This document shows, one piece after another, positions 45,484-53,034 of a DNA stretch of 64,000 bases. The stretch covers positions 806,001 to 870,000 of the forward strand of contig NZ_RQJO01000015.1 of assembly GCF_003858635.1 (NCBI RefSeq), in the 5' to 3' direction. The stretch's first letter is position 1. Every line of letters starts with the position of its first letter. The DNA is from Larkinella rosea. Lineage in GTDB: Bacteria > Bacteroidota > Bacteroidia > Cytophagales > Spirosomataceae. The notes beneath the pieces were generated by a model, which worked only from the letters and a program-made list of their open reading frames with translations, was not told where the DNA came from and did not search any database. A program made the translations under genes and the position numbers.

Positions 45484-45579
45484 CAAGACTATGGTAGTTT
45501 ACAAACAAGTTAGCGTCTACTTTGTTCATTCCGGGCTTATTCGTTTTCCCGACACAAGAAAAACAGGATTTGACTACCA

Positions 45580-46710
45580 TCAAAGACGTTGCATCAGTTT
45601 TTTTGTCATTATACGCTTCCAGCTACTAAAATTTCCGGCATTGATCTGCCGCCGGGCTTCTTTCACTAACCACAAATAGAAAGTAAGGTTTTGAAGACTT
45701 GCAATTTGTGCGCCTAAAATTTCTTCGGACCTAATTAAGTGTCTTAGATAAGCTTTTGAGTAACATAGGCCAACGTATCCGCCCAGTTCTTCATCGATGG
45801 GACTGAAGTCTTCTTTCCACTTTTCGTTTTTAATATTGATGATTCCCTGCGAAGTAAACAGCAGACCGTGCCGCGCGTTGCGGGTAGGCATCACGCAATC
45901 GAACATATCGATGCCCAGCGCAATGGCTTCCAGTATGTTTTCGGGCGTGCCGACACCCATCAGATAGCGGGGTTTATCAGACGGAAGAATGGCATTTACA
46001 TGGTCGATCATCCCGTACATTTCTTCCGCCGGTTCGCCCACCGCCAGGCCGCCGATGGCGTTTCCATCCCGCTCTTGCCGGGCCACAAATTCGGCCGATT
46101 GCTGCCGGAGGTCTTTGTACGTACTGCCCTGAACGATAGGAAATAAGGTTTGCTGATAGCCATATTTCCCTTCGGTTGCGTCAAACCGGTCGATGCAGCG
46201 GGTTAGCCAGCGGTGCGTCATTTCCATGGAAGCGCGGGCGTACCCGTACTCACACGGATACGGGGTGCATTCATCGAACGCCATGATGATGTCGGCACCG
46301 ATGATGCGCTGGATGTCCATGACGCCTTCCGGCGTAAAGACATGTTTGGAGCCGTCAATGTGGGATTTAAACGTGACGCCTTCTTCCTTAATTTTCCGGG
46401 TATTTGATAAGGAATAAACCTGATAACCGCCACTATCGGTCAGAATGGGGCGTTCCCAGCCATTAAACCGGTGCAAACCGCCCGCTTTTTCCAGCACGTC
46501 GAGTCCGGGTCGTAAATAGAGGTGGTACGTATTTCCCAGAATAATTTCCGCTTTTACATCCGACACCAATTCGCGCTGATGGACCGCCTTCACCGTTCCG
46601 GCCGTTCCAACCGGCATAAATATGGGCGTTTCAATCAAACCGTGGTCGGTTGTGATCAATCCCGTACGTGCCTTGGATTGGGAATCGGCTGATTGGATGG
46701 TAAACTGCAT
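45580..46710 (-). CDS. tgt: Queuine/preQ1 tRNA-ribosyltransferase with altered zinc site
   Basis: A 376-residue enzyme from the ATG at 46710 (the frame is open upstream but begins with sequence foreign to the family). It exchanges guanine at position 34 of GUN-anticodon tRNAs for the queuosine precursor. The nucleophile and base-site regions ILTDSGGYQVYSLS, IMAFDECTPYP, GGLAVGEP and MPTRNARHGLLFT are intact. In the C-terminal region, where most Tgt enzymes have C-x-C-x-x-C and a later His as zinc ligands, this one reads EELGGYVGLCYSKAYLRHL and SLQNL, so all four ligands appear to be replaced. Confidence 0.92.
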   Translation of the reverse strand: MQFTIQSADSQSKARTGLITTDHGLIETPIFMPVGTAGTVKAVHQRELVSDVKAEIILGNTYHLYLRPGLDVLEKAGGLHRFNGWERPILTDSGGYQVYSLSNTRKIKEEGVTFKSHIDGSKHVFTPEGVMDIQRIIGADIIMAFDECTPYPCEYGYARASMEMTHRWLTRCIDRFDATEGKYGYQQTLFPIVQGSTYKDLRQQSAEFVARQERDGNAIGGLAVGEPAEEMYGMIDHVNAILPSDKPRYLMGVGTPENILEAIALGIDMFDCVMPTRNARHGLLFTSQGIINIKNEKWKEDFSPIDEELGGYVGLCYSKAYLRHLIRSEEILGAQIASLQNLTFYLWLVKEARRQINAGNFSSWKRIMTKKLMQRL

Positions 46711-46777
46711 TTCTTTTTTTCTGTTTACATTATAATTCTGCAAAGGTGGAAAGTCCAACGGCGAAAATCAAAATATG

Positions 46778-46785
46778 TATATTTG
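46778..46785 (+). promoter_or_regulatory. Candidate -7 element for the glycosyltransferase gene
   Basis: TATATTTG fits TAnnTTTG, 46 bases ahead of the GTG start at 46832. No TTTG at the -33 position. Confidence 0.35.
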
Positions 46786-46831
46786 CCACGCATTTTAATT
46801 CAGGCTGTCGCTTTATCATCTTCCTCATTTC

Positions 46832-48064
46832 GTGGTATCTATCGTATTGATTGTGTGCTTTTTGTTTACTGGCATACAACTTTTTTATATTCTGGGTATT
46901 TTTTCAAGAATGGCGTTTTATGCCGATCCGATCGGAGACTGGTCGCCGGAGTGTGCCGATTCTCAGAAACCGCTGTTATCCACGTCATCCGCTGCTCATC
47001 ATCCCCCGGTCAGTATCATTGTTTGTGCCTGGAACGAACTGGGAAATCTGCAAACACTGCTCCCCCTGCTCAACGAACAGGTTTATCCGACTTTTGAAAT
47101 CCTAATCATGGACGACCGGTCGAGTGACGGAAGCCGGGCGTTTCTGGAACAAGCCGTCGAGCAGTTTGAACACGTCCGGTTTATTCGGATTGATCGGGAA
47201 CACGACCACGTTACGCCCAAAAAATATGCATTGACGACCGGTATCCGAAATGCGACCCATGACATTATCTTATTGACCGACGCCGACTGTCAGCCGGTCG
47301 GCGAATGCTGGCTGGCGGGTATGGTGGCCCACCTGGCCGATTCCCAAAAGCAAATCGTGCTGGGTTTTGGCCCGTACGAACGGCGACGCGATCACGGCTG
47401 GATCAACCGATTGATTCGCTACGAAACCCTATTCACGGCAGTTCAGTATTTTTCAATGGCGCTGGCCGGACGTCCGTATATGGGGGTTGGGCGAAATCTG
47501 ATGTATCGTCGGAAACTGTTTCTGGACAACAAAGGATTTTATTCGCACATTCGCGTTTTGGGGGGCGACGACGATTTGTTTATCAACGAAGTTGCCACGG
47601 CCCGAAACGTTGCAATTAGTGCGCATCCGGCTACCTTTACGTATTCAAAGCCCAAAGAAACGTTTGCGGAATGGTGGCACCAGAAGCGACGCCATTTGTC
47701 GGTGGGGAAATATTACAAAACCCGCAACAAAATCTGGCTGGGGCTTTTGTCGATGTCGCATGTCCTGACCTGGCTAACGGGCCCGGTAGTCGTTCTGATT
47801 ACCACGATTCGGTTGATAAACGCCGGATTACCGGTTTTGATGAACCAGCCTGACGGTCAGTTTTTGCTGGCGGTTACCGGTTTATTTCTGTTTCGGCTGC
47901 TCGCCTTCTGGGTGATTGTTGGACGAATTAGTCACCGGTTGGGGCATACGGTCAACTGGATAACGATTCCGGCGCTGGATCTGGTGATGGGAGTTTATTA
48001 TGCCATCATGGGGGTGATTACCCTGAAACCACGTAGCAAAAACCGTCGGATGACGTGGAAATAG
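46832..48064 (+). CDS. Membrane glycosyltransferase, family 2
   Basis: A 410-residue processive-type GT-A enzyme. A hydrophobic N-terminus (about 1-25) anchors it; the catalytic domain (about 66-290) has VSIIVCAWNELGNL, the nucleotide-binding ILIMDDRSSDGS, the metal site LLTDADCQP, and the acceptor motif GGDDDLFINE followed by QKRRHLS (a Q/RxxRW-like block). Two or three C-terminal membrane helices follow. It likely adds sugars to a lipid or polysaccharide at the inner membrane. The start is GTG at 46832 (MVSIVLIVCF). It is divergent from tgt. Confidence 0.85.
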   Translation: MVSIVLIVCFLFTGIQLFYILGIFSRMAFYADPIGDWSPECADSQKPLLSTSSAAHHPPVSIIVCAWNELGNLQTLLPLLNEQVYPTFEILIMDDRSSDGSRAFLEQAVEQFEHVRFIRIDREHDHVTPKKYALTTGIRNATHDIILLTDADCQPVGECWLAGMVAHLADSQKQIVLGFGPYERRRDHGWINRLIRYETLFTAVQYFSMALAGRPYMGVGRNLMYRRKLFLDNKGFYSHIRVLGGDDDLFINEVATARNVAISAHPATFTYSKPKETFAEWWHQKRRHLSVGKYYKTRNKIWLGLLSMSHVLTWLTGPVVVLITTIRLINAGLPVLMNQPDGQFLLAVTGLFLFRLLAFWVIVGRISHRLGHTVNWITIPALDLVMGVYYAIMGVITLKPRSKNRRMTWK

Positions 48065-48129
48065 GAAATAGAACGATGAATTGGACGACGCTTCCATCAT
48101 TCATCGCTCATCATTCATCATTTTAACTA

Positions 48130-48750
48130 GTGGATCTGATTAAAAAATATTTTCCGGGCTTGACGAAGCGGCAACTGGAGCAGTTTGCGGCTTTGGAGGA
48201 ATTGTATCGCCACTGGAACGCCCAAATCAACGTTATTTCGCGGCAGGACATTGATTCACTGTACGAGAAACACGTTTTGCATTCGCTTGGTATTGCTAAA
48301 ATCATCCAGTTTGTACCAGGTACGGAAATTCTGGATGTAGGTACGGGGGGCGGTTTTCCGGGAATTCCGCTGGCCATTCTGTTTCCGCAGGCTGATTTCC
48401 ACCTGGTCGACAGCATTGGTAAAAAAATCAAGGTTGTTGCCGAAATCAGCGCGGCATTGGAGCTAACCAACGTCAAAGCGGAGCAGGCCCGCGTGGAGCA
48501 CCTGAACACAACGTATGATTTTGTAGTCAGCCGGGCGGTTACGCGCCTTCAACCTTTTCTGGGCTGGGTGCGCTACAAGATTCTGAAAACCGGCAACAAT
48601 AAACTTCGGAACGGGGTTTTGTATCTGAAAGGGGGAGATGTAAGCGAAGAACTGGCTGAAATTCAGGATAAATACCGGATTTATGATTTATCCGCTTATT
48701 TTGACGAACCGTTTTTCGAAACCAAGAAGGTCATTCATATTCCAAAATAA
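48130..48750 (+). CDS. rsmG: 16S rRNA (guanine(527)-N7)-methyltransferase
   Basis: A 206-residue SAM-dependent enzyme that methylates G527 of 16S rRNA. The SAM motif is ILDVGTGGGFPGIPLAI, with the family block DFVVSRAVTRLQPFL and an N-terminal helix region containing HWNAQINVISRQD. The start is GTG at 48130, the only start that keeps the N-terminal helix. It lies 65 bases after the glycosyltransferase. Confidence 0.92.
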   Translation: MDLIKKYFPGLTKRQLEQFAALEELYRHWNAQINVISRQDIDSLYEKHVLHSLGIAKIIQFVPGTEILDVGTGGGFPGIPLAILFPQADFHLVDSIGKKIKVVAEISAALELTNVKAEQARVEHLNTTYDFVVSRAVTRLQPFLGWVRYKILKTGNNKLRNGVLYLKGGDVSEELAEIQDKYRIYDLSAYFDEPFFETKKVIHIPK

Positions 48751-48784
48751 GTTTTAAAGTTGGGAAGCTCCCGACGTAAATGTT

Positions 48785-49084
48785 ATGGCAGAGGTTTTCA
48801 AATCCAGCGGTTTCAAGGACCCAATCAACCGCGACGTTGTCGAATTCAACGAGAAAGGGGTGACGTTCCGCGTCAACAAATTAATCGGCGGCACGGACAG
48901 TTTCGTCTTTTACGGCGATATTTCCGGCGTAGAGATTGATAATGGGCTATTTTTCTCTACGATTCGCATCATTCCCCGCGCGCGTCCTGAAATTATCATC
49001 AAAAATTTTACGCGGGGTGACGCCCGCCAGATCAAGCAGTTAATTCTGGAACGGGTCCCTACGCTGGGTTCTCCCACGGTGTAA
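48785..49084 (+). CDS. Small conserved-looking protein of unknown function
   Basis: A 99-residue acidic/basic mixed protein without signal peptide or membrane segment. The pattern is beta-rich with one C-terminal helix (ARQIKQLILERV), and the segment ITSV-like strands FRVNKLIGGTDSFVFYGDI and STIRIIPRARPEIIIKNF suggest a PH-like small barrel, which is only an impression. It follows rsmG by 34 bases and may be cotranscribed. Confidence 0.65.
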   Translation: MAEVFKSSGFKDPINRDVVEFNEKGVTFRVNKLIGGTDSFVFYGDISGVEIDNGLFFSTIRIIPRARPEIIIKNFTRGDARQIKQLILERVPTLGSPTV

Positions 49085-49117
49085 CGGGACGATTTTTGAT
49101 GGATTTTGAAGAAAATG

Positions 49118-49149
49118 TTTGCAAGAGTTCGATCGGACGATTACTTTTG
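49118..49149 (+). promoter_or_regulatory. Promoter of tRNA-Asn
   Basis: TTTG (49118-49121), a 20-base spacer, then TACTTTTG (49142-49149) match the Bacteroidota consensus; the tRNA begins 33 bases later. Confidence 0.7.
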
Positions 49150-49182
49150 CACCCACAATAACCCGCTACAACGGGTTGTCAC

Positions 49183-49256
49183 TCCCGAATAGCTCAGTCG
49201 GTTAGAGCATCTGACTGTTAATCAGAGGGTCGCTGGTTCGAGCCCAGCTTCGGGAG
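49183..49256 (+). tRNA. tRNA-Asn(GTT)
   Basis: A complete 74-base cloverleaf: acceptor TCCCGAA / TTCGGGA, D arm GCTC...GAGC, anticodon stem TCTGA / TCAGA around the loop CTGTTAA (anticodon GTT), T arm GCTGG TTCGAGC CCAGC. CCA is not encoded. It marks the right edge of the core chromosome; accessory DNA begins right after it. Confidence 0.95.
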
Positions 49257-49267
49257 CTTTGAATATC

Positions 49268-49301
49268 AAGAGGTTACGACGGAAGTTGTAACCTCTTTTT
49301 G
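49268..49301 (+). terminator. Intrinsic terminator of tRNA-Asn
   Basis: AAGAGGTTAC / GTAACCTCTT around a 10-base loop with a run of T, 12 bases after the tRNA. Confidence 0.85.
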
Positions 49302-49534
49302 TTTTGGTTTACACAATGGTTTACACTTTTGCTGGATCAGGGCTCAATCGGGAAATTTGGGGGCGTGGAAAAAAGTAGTTGTTAACTGCACCGTTTAAAC
49401 TGAGGGGTGTTACACAAGCGCACTGCTGCATTAAGATTCATTGATAAATGATCTACCTTTAATCAATGAAAATATTTAATATCTTGTAACACTATTACGA
49501 AACCCTACACGTATTCAGTTAAAGCAAATCTCTG
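49302..49534. other. Boundary region between tRNA-Asn and the accessory operon
   Basis: About 230 bases with no gene. It contains two nearby copies of GGTTTACAC (about 49305-49325). Composition shifts from GC-rich to AT-rich within this stretch, and the promoter for the operon at 49535 must lie in its right part. Confidence 0.5.
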
Positions 49535-49936
49535 ATGATTGACGTTGTAGCAGGTATTATTTGGAAGGACGGGCGGATTTTACTTGCCAGACGAGGTAAA
49601 CAAAAGCATTTAGCTGGGAAATGGGAATTTCCTGGAGGGAAGATTGAACTAGGGGAGTCGGCCGAGATTGCACTAGAGAGAGAGTTAAAAGAAGAATTAA
49701 GTATACAGACAAGAACAGAAGATTTCTTCGACTTGAATATTCATCATTATTCTTCTGTTTCTATAAAGCTGCAAGCATACAACTCCGCTTACATCTCAGG
49801 AGAGATTTGCCTTTCAGATCATGATAAAATTGAATGGGTCGAGATACAAGATTTACTAAAATATGATTTTGCTGAAGCTGATATTCCCCTGGTTTATAAG
49901 TTGATGCAAAAATTCGGTTATAAGGATATCAACTAA
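49535..49936 (+). CDS. MutT-like NUDIX hydrolase of the base-modification operon
   Basis: A 133-residue (deoxy)nucleoside triphosphate pyrophosphohydrolase. The NUDIX box is complete: G35-x5-E41-x7-R49-E50-L-x-E53-E54, inside GGKIELGESAEIALERELKE. The N-terminal VVAGIIWKDGRILLARRG and KHLAGKWEFPGG match the MutT/8-oxo-dGTPase group. It probably converts an abnormal or modified (d)NTP to the monophosphate. It is 8 bases ahead of the thymidylate-synthase homologue and AT-rich in codon use compared with the genes left of tRNA-Asn, which suggests acquisition with the operon. A plain housekeeping MutT is possible but the tight linkage argues for a pathway role. Confidence 0.88.
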   Translation: MIDVVAGIIWKDGRILLARRGKQKHLAGKWEFPGGKIELGESAEIALERELKEELSIQTRTEDFFDLNIHHYSSVSIKLQAYNSAYISGEICLSDHDKIEWVEIQDLLKYDFAEADIPLVYKLMQKFGYKDIN

Positions 49937-49944
49937 GAAATCGT

Positions 49945-50922
49945 ATGTTTATTTCCGAGCCTACACTGGATGATTTGATGCATAAGGTTCTTACAGAACT
50001 AATCAATAGGCCGTGTAATCTAATTTCCTCTCGTTCCAGTAAACTGGGGCCTACCAGTGAAATGCTAGGTGTTATGCTTCATCTTCAAAACCCTAGGTAC
50101 AGATTGAGTAGAGATGAAGCTAAAGGTACAGTCTTCAGCGCATTGGGCGAATTATTATGGTACTTATCTAAAAAGAATGAGCTTGAATTTATTACCTATT
50201 ATATTAAAGCATACGAAAACGAATCGGATGATATGAAAACAGTATACGGAGGCTACGGGCCACGTATATTTAATTTCAGAGGTAAACTCAATCAGATAGA
50301 AAATGTCATAAATCTTTTGACAAAGAAAGCTACATCACGCAAGGCCGTCATTCAACTTTTTGATGCGGAAGATCTGGCCGAGACTCATAAGGAGATACCG
50401 TGCACATGTACACTCCAGTTCTTCATTCGTGAAGACAGGCTACACATGTTTACTTCAATGCGCTCCAATGATGCATACAGGGGTCTTCCTCATGATATAT
50501 TTGCTTTTACCATGATTCAAGAAATCATGGCTCGATCGTTAAATATAGAAATAGGGGAATACCATCATGCAGTAGGAAGTTTGCATTTATATGAAAAGGA
50601 CAAAAATAAAGCTGAGGAATATATAAATGCTGGATTTCAACCTACTACATTCCCAATGCCTGAAATGCCTGTCGGGCAACCATGGGAGGCAATTCAAATA
50701 CTATTAGACATTGAGTATGACTTACGTAATGGGCGGCCTATAGATATTCCTTTGCAAGAGAGACTCACCCCATATTGGGCTGATTTCGCTCGCTTACTTC
50801 AGGCTTATTCAATTTTTAAAAAAAACAAGTTAAAAGAGGATAATATAAACCAATTAAACGCTATTAAGAAAAGTCTATCTGCCGATGTATATAAAACTTA
50901 TATTACAAAAAGGAAAAAATAG
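49945..50922 (+). CDS. Thymidylate synthase-family enzyme, predicted dCMP/CMP hydroxymethylase type
   Basis: A 325-residue homologue of thymidylate synthase. Alignment by eye to ThyA gives the catalytic cysteine C153 (IPC), the phosphate-binding R173-S174, D176 in MRSNDAYRGLP, and H214/Y216 in SLHLY. The residue that in ThyA is Asn177 and reads the uracil edge is D184 here (LPHDIF against LPFNIA). In known family members this Asn to Asp change marks enzymes that act on cytosine nucleotides (T4 dCMP hydroxymethylase, MilA). The predicted reaction is therefore 5-hydroxymethylation of (d)CMP using methylene-tetrahydrofolate, or methylation. The C-terminal about 100 residues are atypical. Second gene of the operon, 8 bases after the NUDIX gene and 24 before the next gene. 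Confidence 0.8.
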   Translation: MFISEPTLDDLMHKVLTELINRPCNLISSRSSKLGPTSEMLGVMLHLQNPRYRLSRDEAKGTVFSALGELLWYLSKKNELEFITYYIKAYENESDDMKTVYGGYGPRIFNFRGKLNQIENVINLLTKKATSRKAVIQLFDAEDLAETHKEIPCTCTLQFFIREDRLHMFTSMRSNDAYRGLPHDIFAFTMIQEIMARSLNIEIGEYHHAVGSLHLYEKDKNKAEEYINAGFQPTTFPMPEMPVGQPWEAIQILLDIEYDLRNGRPIDIPLQERLTPYWADFARLLQAYSIFKKNKLKEDNINQLNAIKKSLSADVYKTYITKRKK

Positions 50923-50946
50923 CCTACAAAGAAAATCTCAAAAATT

Positions 50947-51882
50947 ATGAGGAAGGGTGATTTAGCTTTGGCTTCCGAGGTTACACAAAAGTTGATTGAT
51001 TTTAGTTTTCACATACCTCTGCCTGGTATTTCTGATTCTAAGAATTTGGACTGCTTAGTTGAGCAGATTATTGATAGTACGCGTCGAATTAGATACGTAA
51101 CTACGATCAGGGATTTTACTTTTTCCCCAATCGTTACCGACCCATCTGAACCTACTTTCAATCCCTTAAAAGCCTCTATTTGGCATAAAGCGAACGGAAA
51201 TATTGATGAAGCATTTTGGCTCATTTTTCTTTTTGTACATTTTGGAAAACACTTTATAAATAATTGGTCATTGATTCGAAATGTATATGGTGGTTTAGAA
51301 TCGGGACAAGTATGGAATTGGGAAACAACCCGTTCTGATCCAGAGGCTTTTAGGCTATGGCTTTCACAAAACCAACTGAAATTACAGCAAACGGGGCGTT
51401 TCGGTAACCATCGAAAATATGAGAATTTAAAAGCTGATCACCCTTGGGGAACTGCCGCCATTCTCCGTAGCTATATCAATTGGATCGATCAGTTTCAAAC
51501 GCACTCCCAGATGATGCAGGTGGCAAAAAACATCGCTGGAGATGATCCTAAAATACTCTTTAATTACCTCTATAGGTCAATGAATAATGTTCTTAGATTT
51601 GGCAGAACTGCCAAATTTGATTATCTAACTATGGTCGGTAAAATGGAACTTGAAAGAATAGAGCCCGGCTCCGCGTACCTAAGTGAAGCTACAGGCCCTC
51701 GAAGAGGGGCACGTTTATTATTTGGAGGTAATACAAATGCCAGCATTACAGCAAATGAACTTGAAACGAATCTAGGAGAATTGAATGAGTTTCTCAATTT
51801 GTATTTTGGATGGCAAGTATTAGAAGACTCACTCTGTAACTGGCAAAAAAGTCCTGGTCAATACATCCATTTTAAAGGGTAG
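50947..51882 (+). CDS. Alpha-glutamyl/putrescinyl thymine pyrophosphorylase clade 3-like protein
   Basis: A 311-residue protein whose conserved blocks, from memory of the aGPT-Pplase clade 3 family, are all present: IWHKANGNIDEAFW (78-91) with FVHFGKH, FGNHRKYENL (152-161), FGRTAKFDYL (218-227), SEATGPRRGARLLFGG (246-261) and VLEDSLCNWQKSP (291-303). The wider family was predicted to act on 5-hydroxymethylpyrimidine in hypermodified phage DNA, replacing a pyrophosphorylated hydroxymethyl group by an amine; clade 3 is not characterised to my knowledge. Here it follows the thymidylate-synthase-like gene by 24 bases, which fits a 5-hydroxymethyl-pyrimidine substrate. No signal peptide or membrane segment. 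Confidence 0.72.
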   Translation: MRKGDLALASEVTQKLIDFSFHIPLPGISDSKNLDCLVEQIIDSTRRIRYVTTIRDFTFSPIVTDPSEPTFNPLKASIWHKANGNIDEAFWLIFLFVHFGKHFINNWSLIRNVYGGLESGQVWNWETTRSDPEAFRLWLSQNQLKLQQTGRFGNHRKYENLKADHPWGTAAILRSYINWIDQFQTHSQMMQVAKNIAGDDPKILFNYLYRSMNNVLRFGRTAKFDYLTMVGKMELERIEPGSAYLSEATGPRRGARLLFGGNTNASITANELETNLGELNEFLNLYFGWQVLEDSLCNWQKSPGQYIHFKG

Positions 51883-51885
51883 CAT

Positions 51886-51929
51886 CCTGTCAGATCAATC
51901 ACAAAGAGCATATAGTACGATCTGACAGG
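51886..51929. terminator. Hairpin between the converging operon and antitoxin genes
   Basis: CCTGTCAGATC / GATCTGACAGG, a perfect 11-base stem with a 22-base loop, in the 53-base space between the two convergent genes. There is no T-run, so it may only protect 3' ends. Confidence 0.55.
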
Positions 51930-51935
51930 CTGGCT

Positions 51936-53030
51936 TCAAACTGATAAAATATCCTCCCAATTGTACCTTCTTTTGAACACATTTAGATAACTTCTACTTA
52001 TGTACCCGTAATGCTGCATCTGGCCCACTACAATACCAGATGATATTCCAGCCTCTATTGCAAAAGATATAATATCGCGTTTATTCCCTTTTAGCTTACT
52101 CAGACGACCACGTAGATGTGGCGGTATAAGAGTCTCAACAGCAAAATCGTTGGCTTCAGATTCTCGTTCCTGAACATTGATTTCCGAAACCCCGGCTTCA
52201 GATTCTAGCCCTTCAACGAAAATACCCTTACCCTCATGCAATAATAAATGTCCTGCTTCATGAAAAAAAGTAAACCAAAACTGATCATCAGAAAGGTACC
52301 TAAAACTCAGCATCAATAGAGCCCTACCATTAGAAAGGAATTTAGTTGCGCCACTAGCTTTACAGCCTTGGGGGGCTCGAACAATTGCTACGGCGACTCC
52401 GGAATCAGCACAAAGTGAAATTAGTTTTGGAATAAATCTCCTAGGATTTTTTTCTTTTGTCAGTTGGCGGATCTGGCTTAAAGAAGCCCTGAAGGAACTA
52501 GAATCCCAAAGTTTGCAATCTATAGCGTTTCCAATAATTTCACCTTGTCTCAACCAACATGTAAGAGGACCGAGTTGGGATTTAAATGTTGGAGAGGTTC
52601 TGAAAGAAACCGATCCTGCTATACCTAATTTATATTCCCTTATCCAATCATCAATGGTTTGGATTCCAAAAAACTTTAAACAAGCTTCCAATTTATTGGA
52701 TGTATCTTTTATCCAACCTAAATTCACCATCTCTTTGAAGGGGATGGCTTTCAACCATTTTTCTTCATCAAGTTTATTGACAGCTACAAGTGATTCTTGG
52801 TACTGCAGTTGCCTGTTTAACCAAAATTGCTCTGAAGCTCCCAAGACTTTTGTCAGTTGAGAAGCCGTTGTACTGGTAATAGCGGCCTCTCCATAAATCA
52901 GCCGATGAATGCAGTCGGCGGGTTGGCGCATTTGTTCCACAAAAGATTCTGTGGTGATATTTCTTTCTTTAAGAATATCTAAAATTGTATTTCCGGGTTT
53001 AGAAACCCAATTTGGTTGGAATGAGCTCAT
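51936..53030 (-). CDS. HigA-type antitoxin fused to an ImmA/IrrE metallopeptidase domain
   Basis: A 364-residue protein. Residues about 12-72 form a HigA/VapI-type helix-turn-helix (GNTILDILKERNITTESFV ... TSTTASQLTKVLGASEQFW). The C-terminal part (about 195-330) is an ImmA/IrrE zinc peptidase: H257-E-A-G-H261 in FFHEAGHLLLHE and the third-ligand region ESEANDFAVETLIP at about 290-303. In a toxin-antitoxin pair the DNA-binding part represses the operon; the peptidase may cleave a repressor or the antitoxin on a signal. It starts 4 bases after the stop of the upstream toxin gene, a toxin-first order typical of HigBA. Confidence 0.85.
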   Translation of the reverse strand: MSSFQPNWVSKPGNTILDILKERNITTESFVEQMRQPADCIHRLIYGEAAITSTTASQLTKVLGASEQFWLNRQLQYQESLVAVNKLDEEKWLKAIPFKEMVNLGWIKDTSNKLEACLKFFGIQTIDDWIREYKLGIAGSVSFRTSPTFKSQLGPLTCWLRQGEIIGNAIDCKLWDSSSFRASLSQIRQLTKEKNPRRFIPKLISLCADSGVAVAIVRAPQGCKASGATKFLSNGRALLMLSFRYLSDDQFWFTFFHEAGHLLLHEGKGIFVEGLESEAGVSEINVQERESEANDFAVETLIPPHLRGRLSKLKGNKRDIISFAIEAGISSGIVVGQMQHYGYISRSYLNVFKRRYNWEDILSV

Positions 53031-53034
53031 GATT

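Noticed and set aside
48065-48125. Repeated CATCATTCATC words between the glycosyltransferase and rsmG
   Set aside because: The words are short and imperfect and do not form a convincing stem or known repeat.
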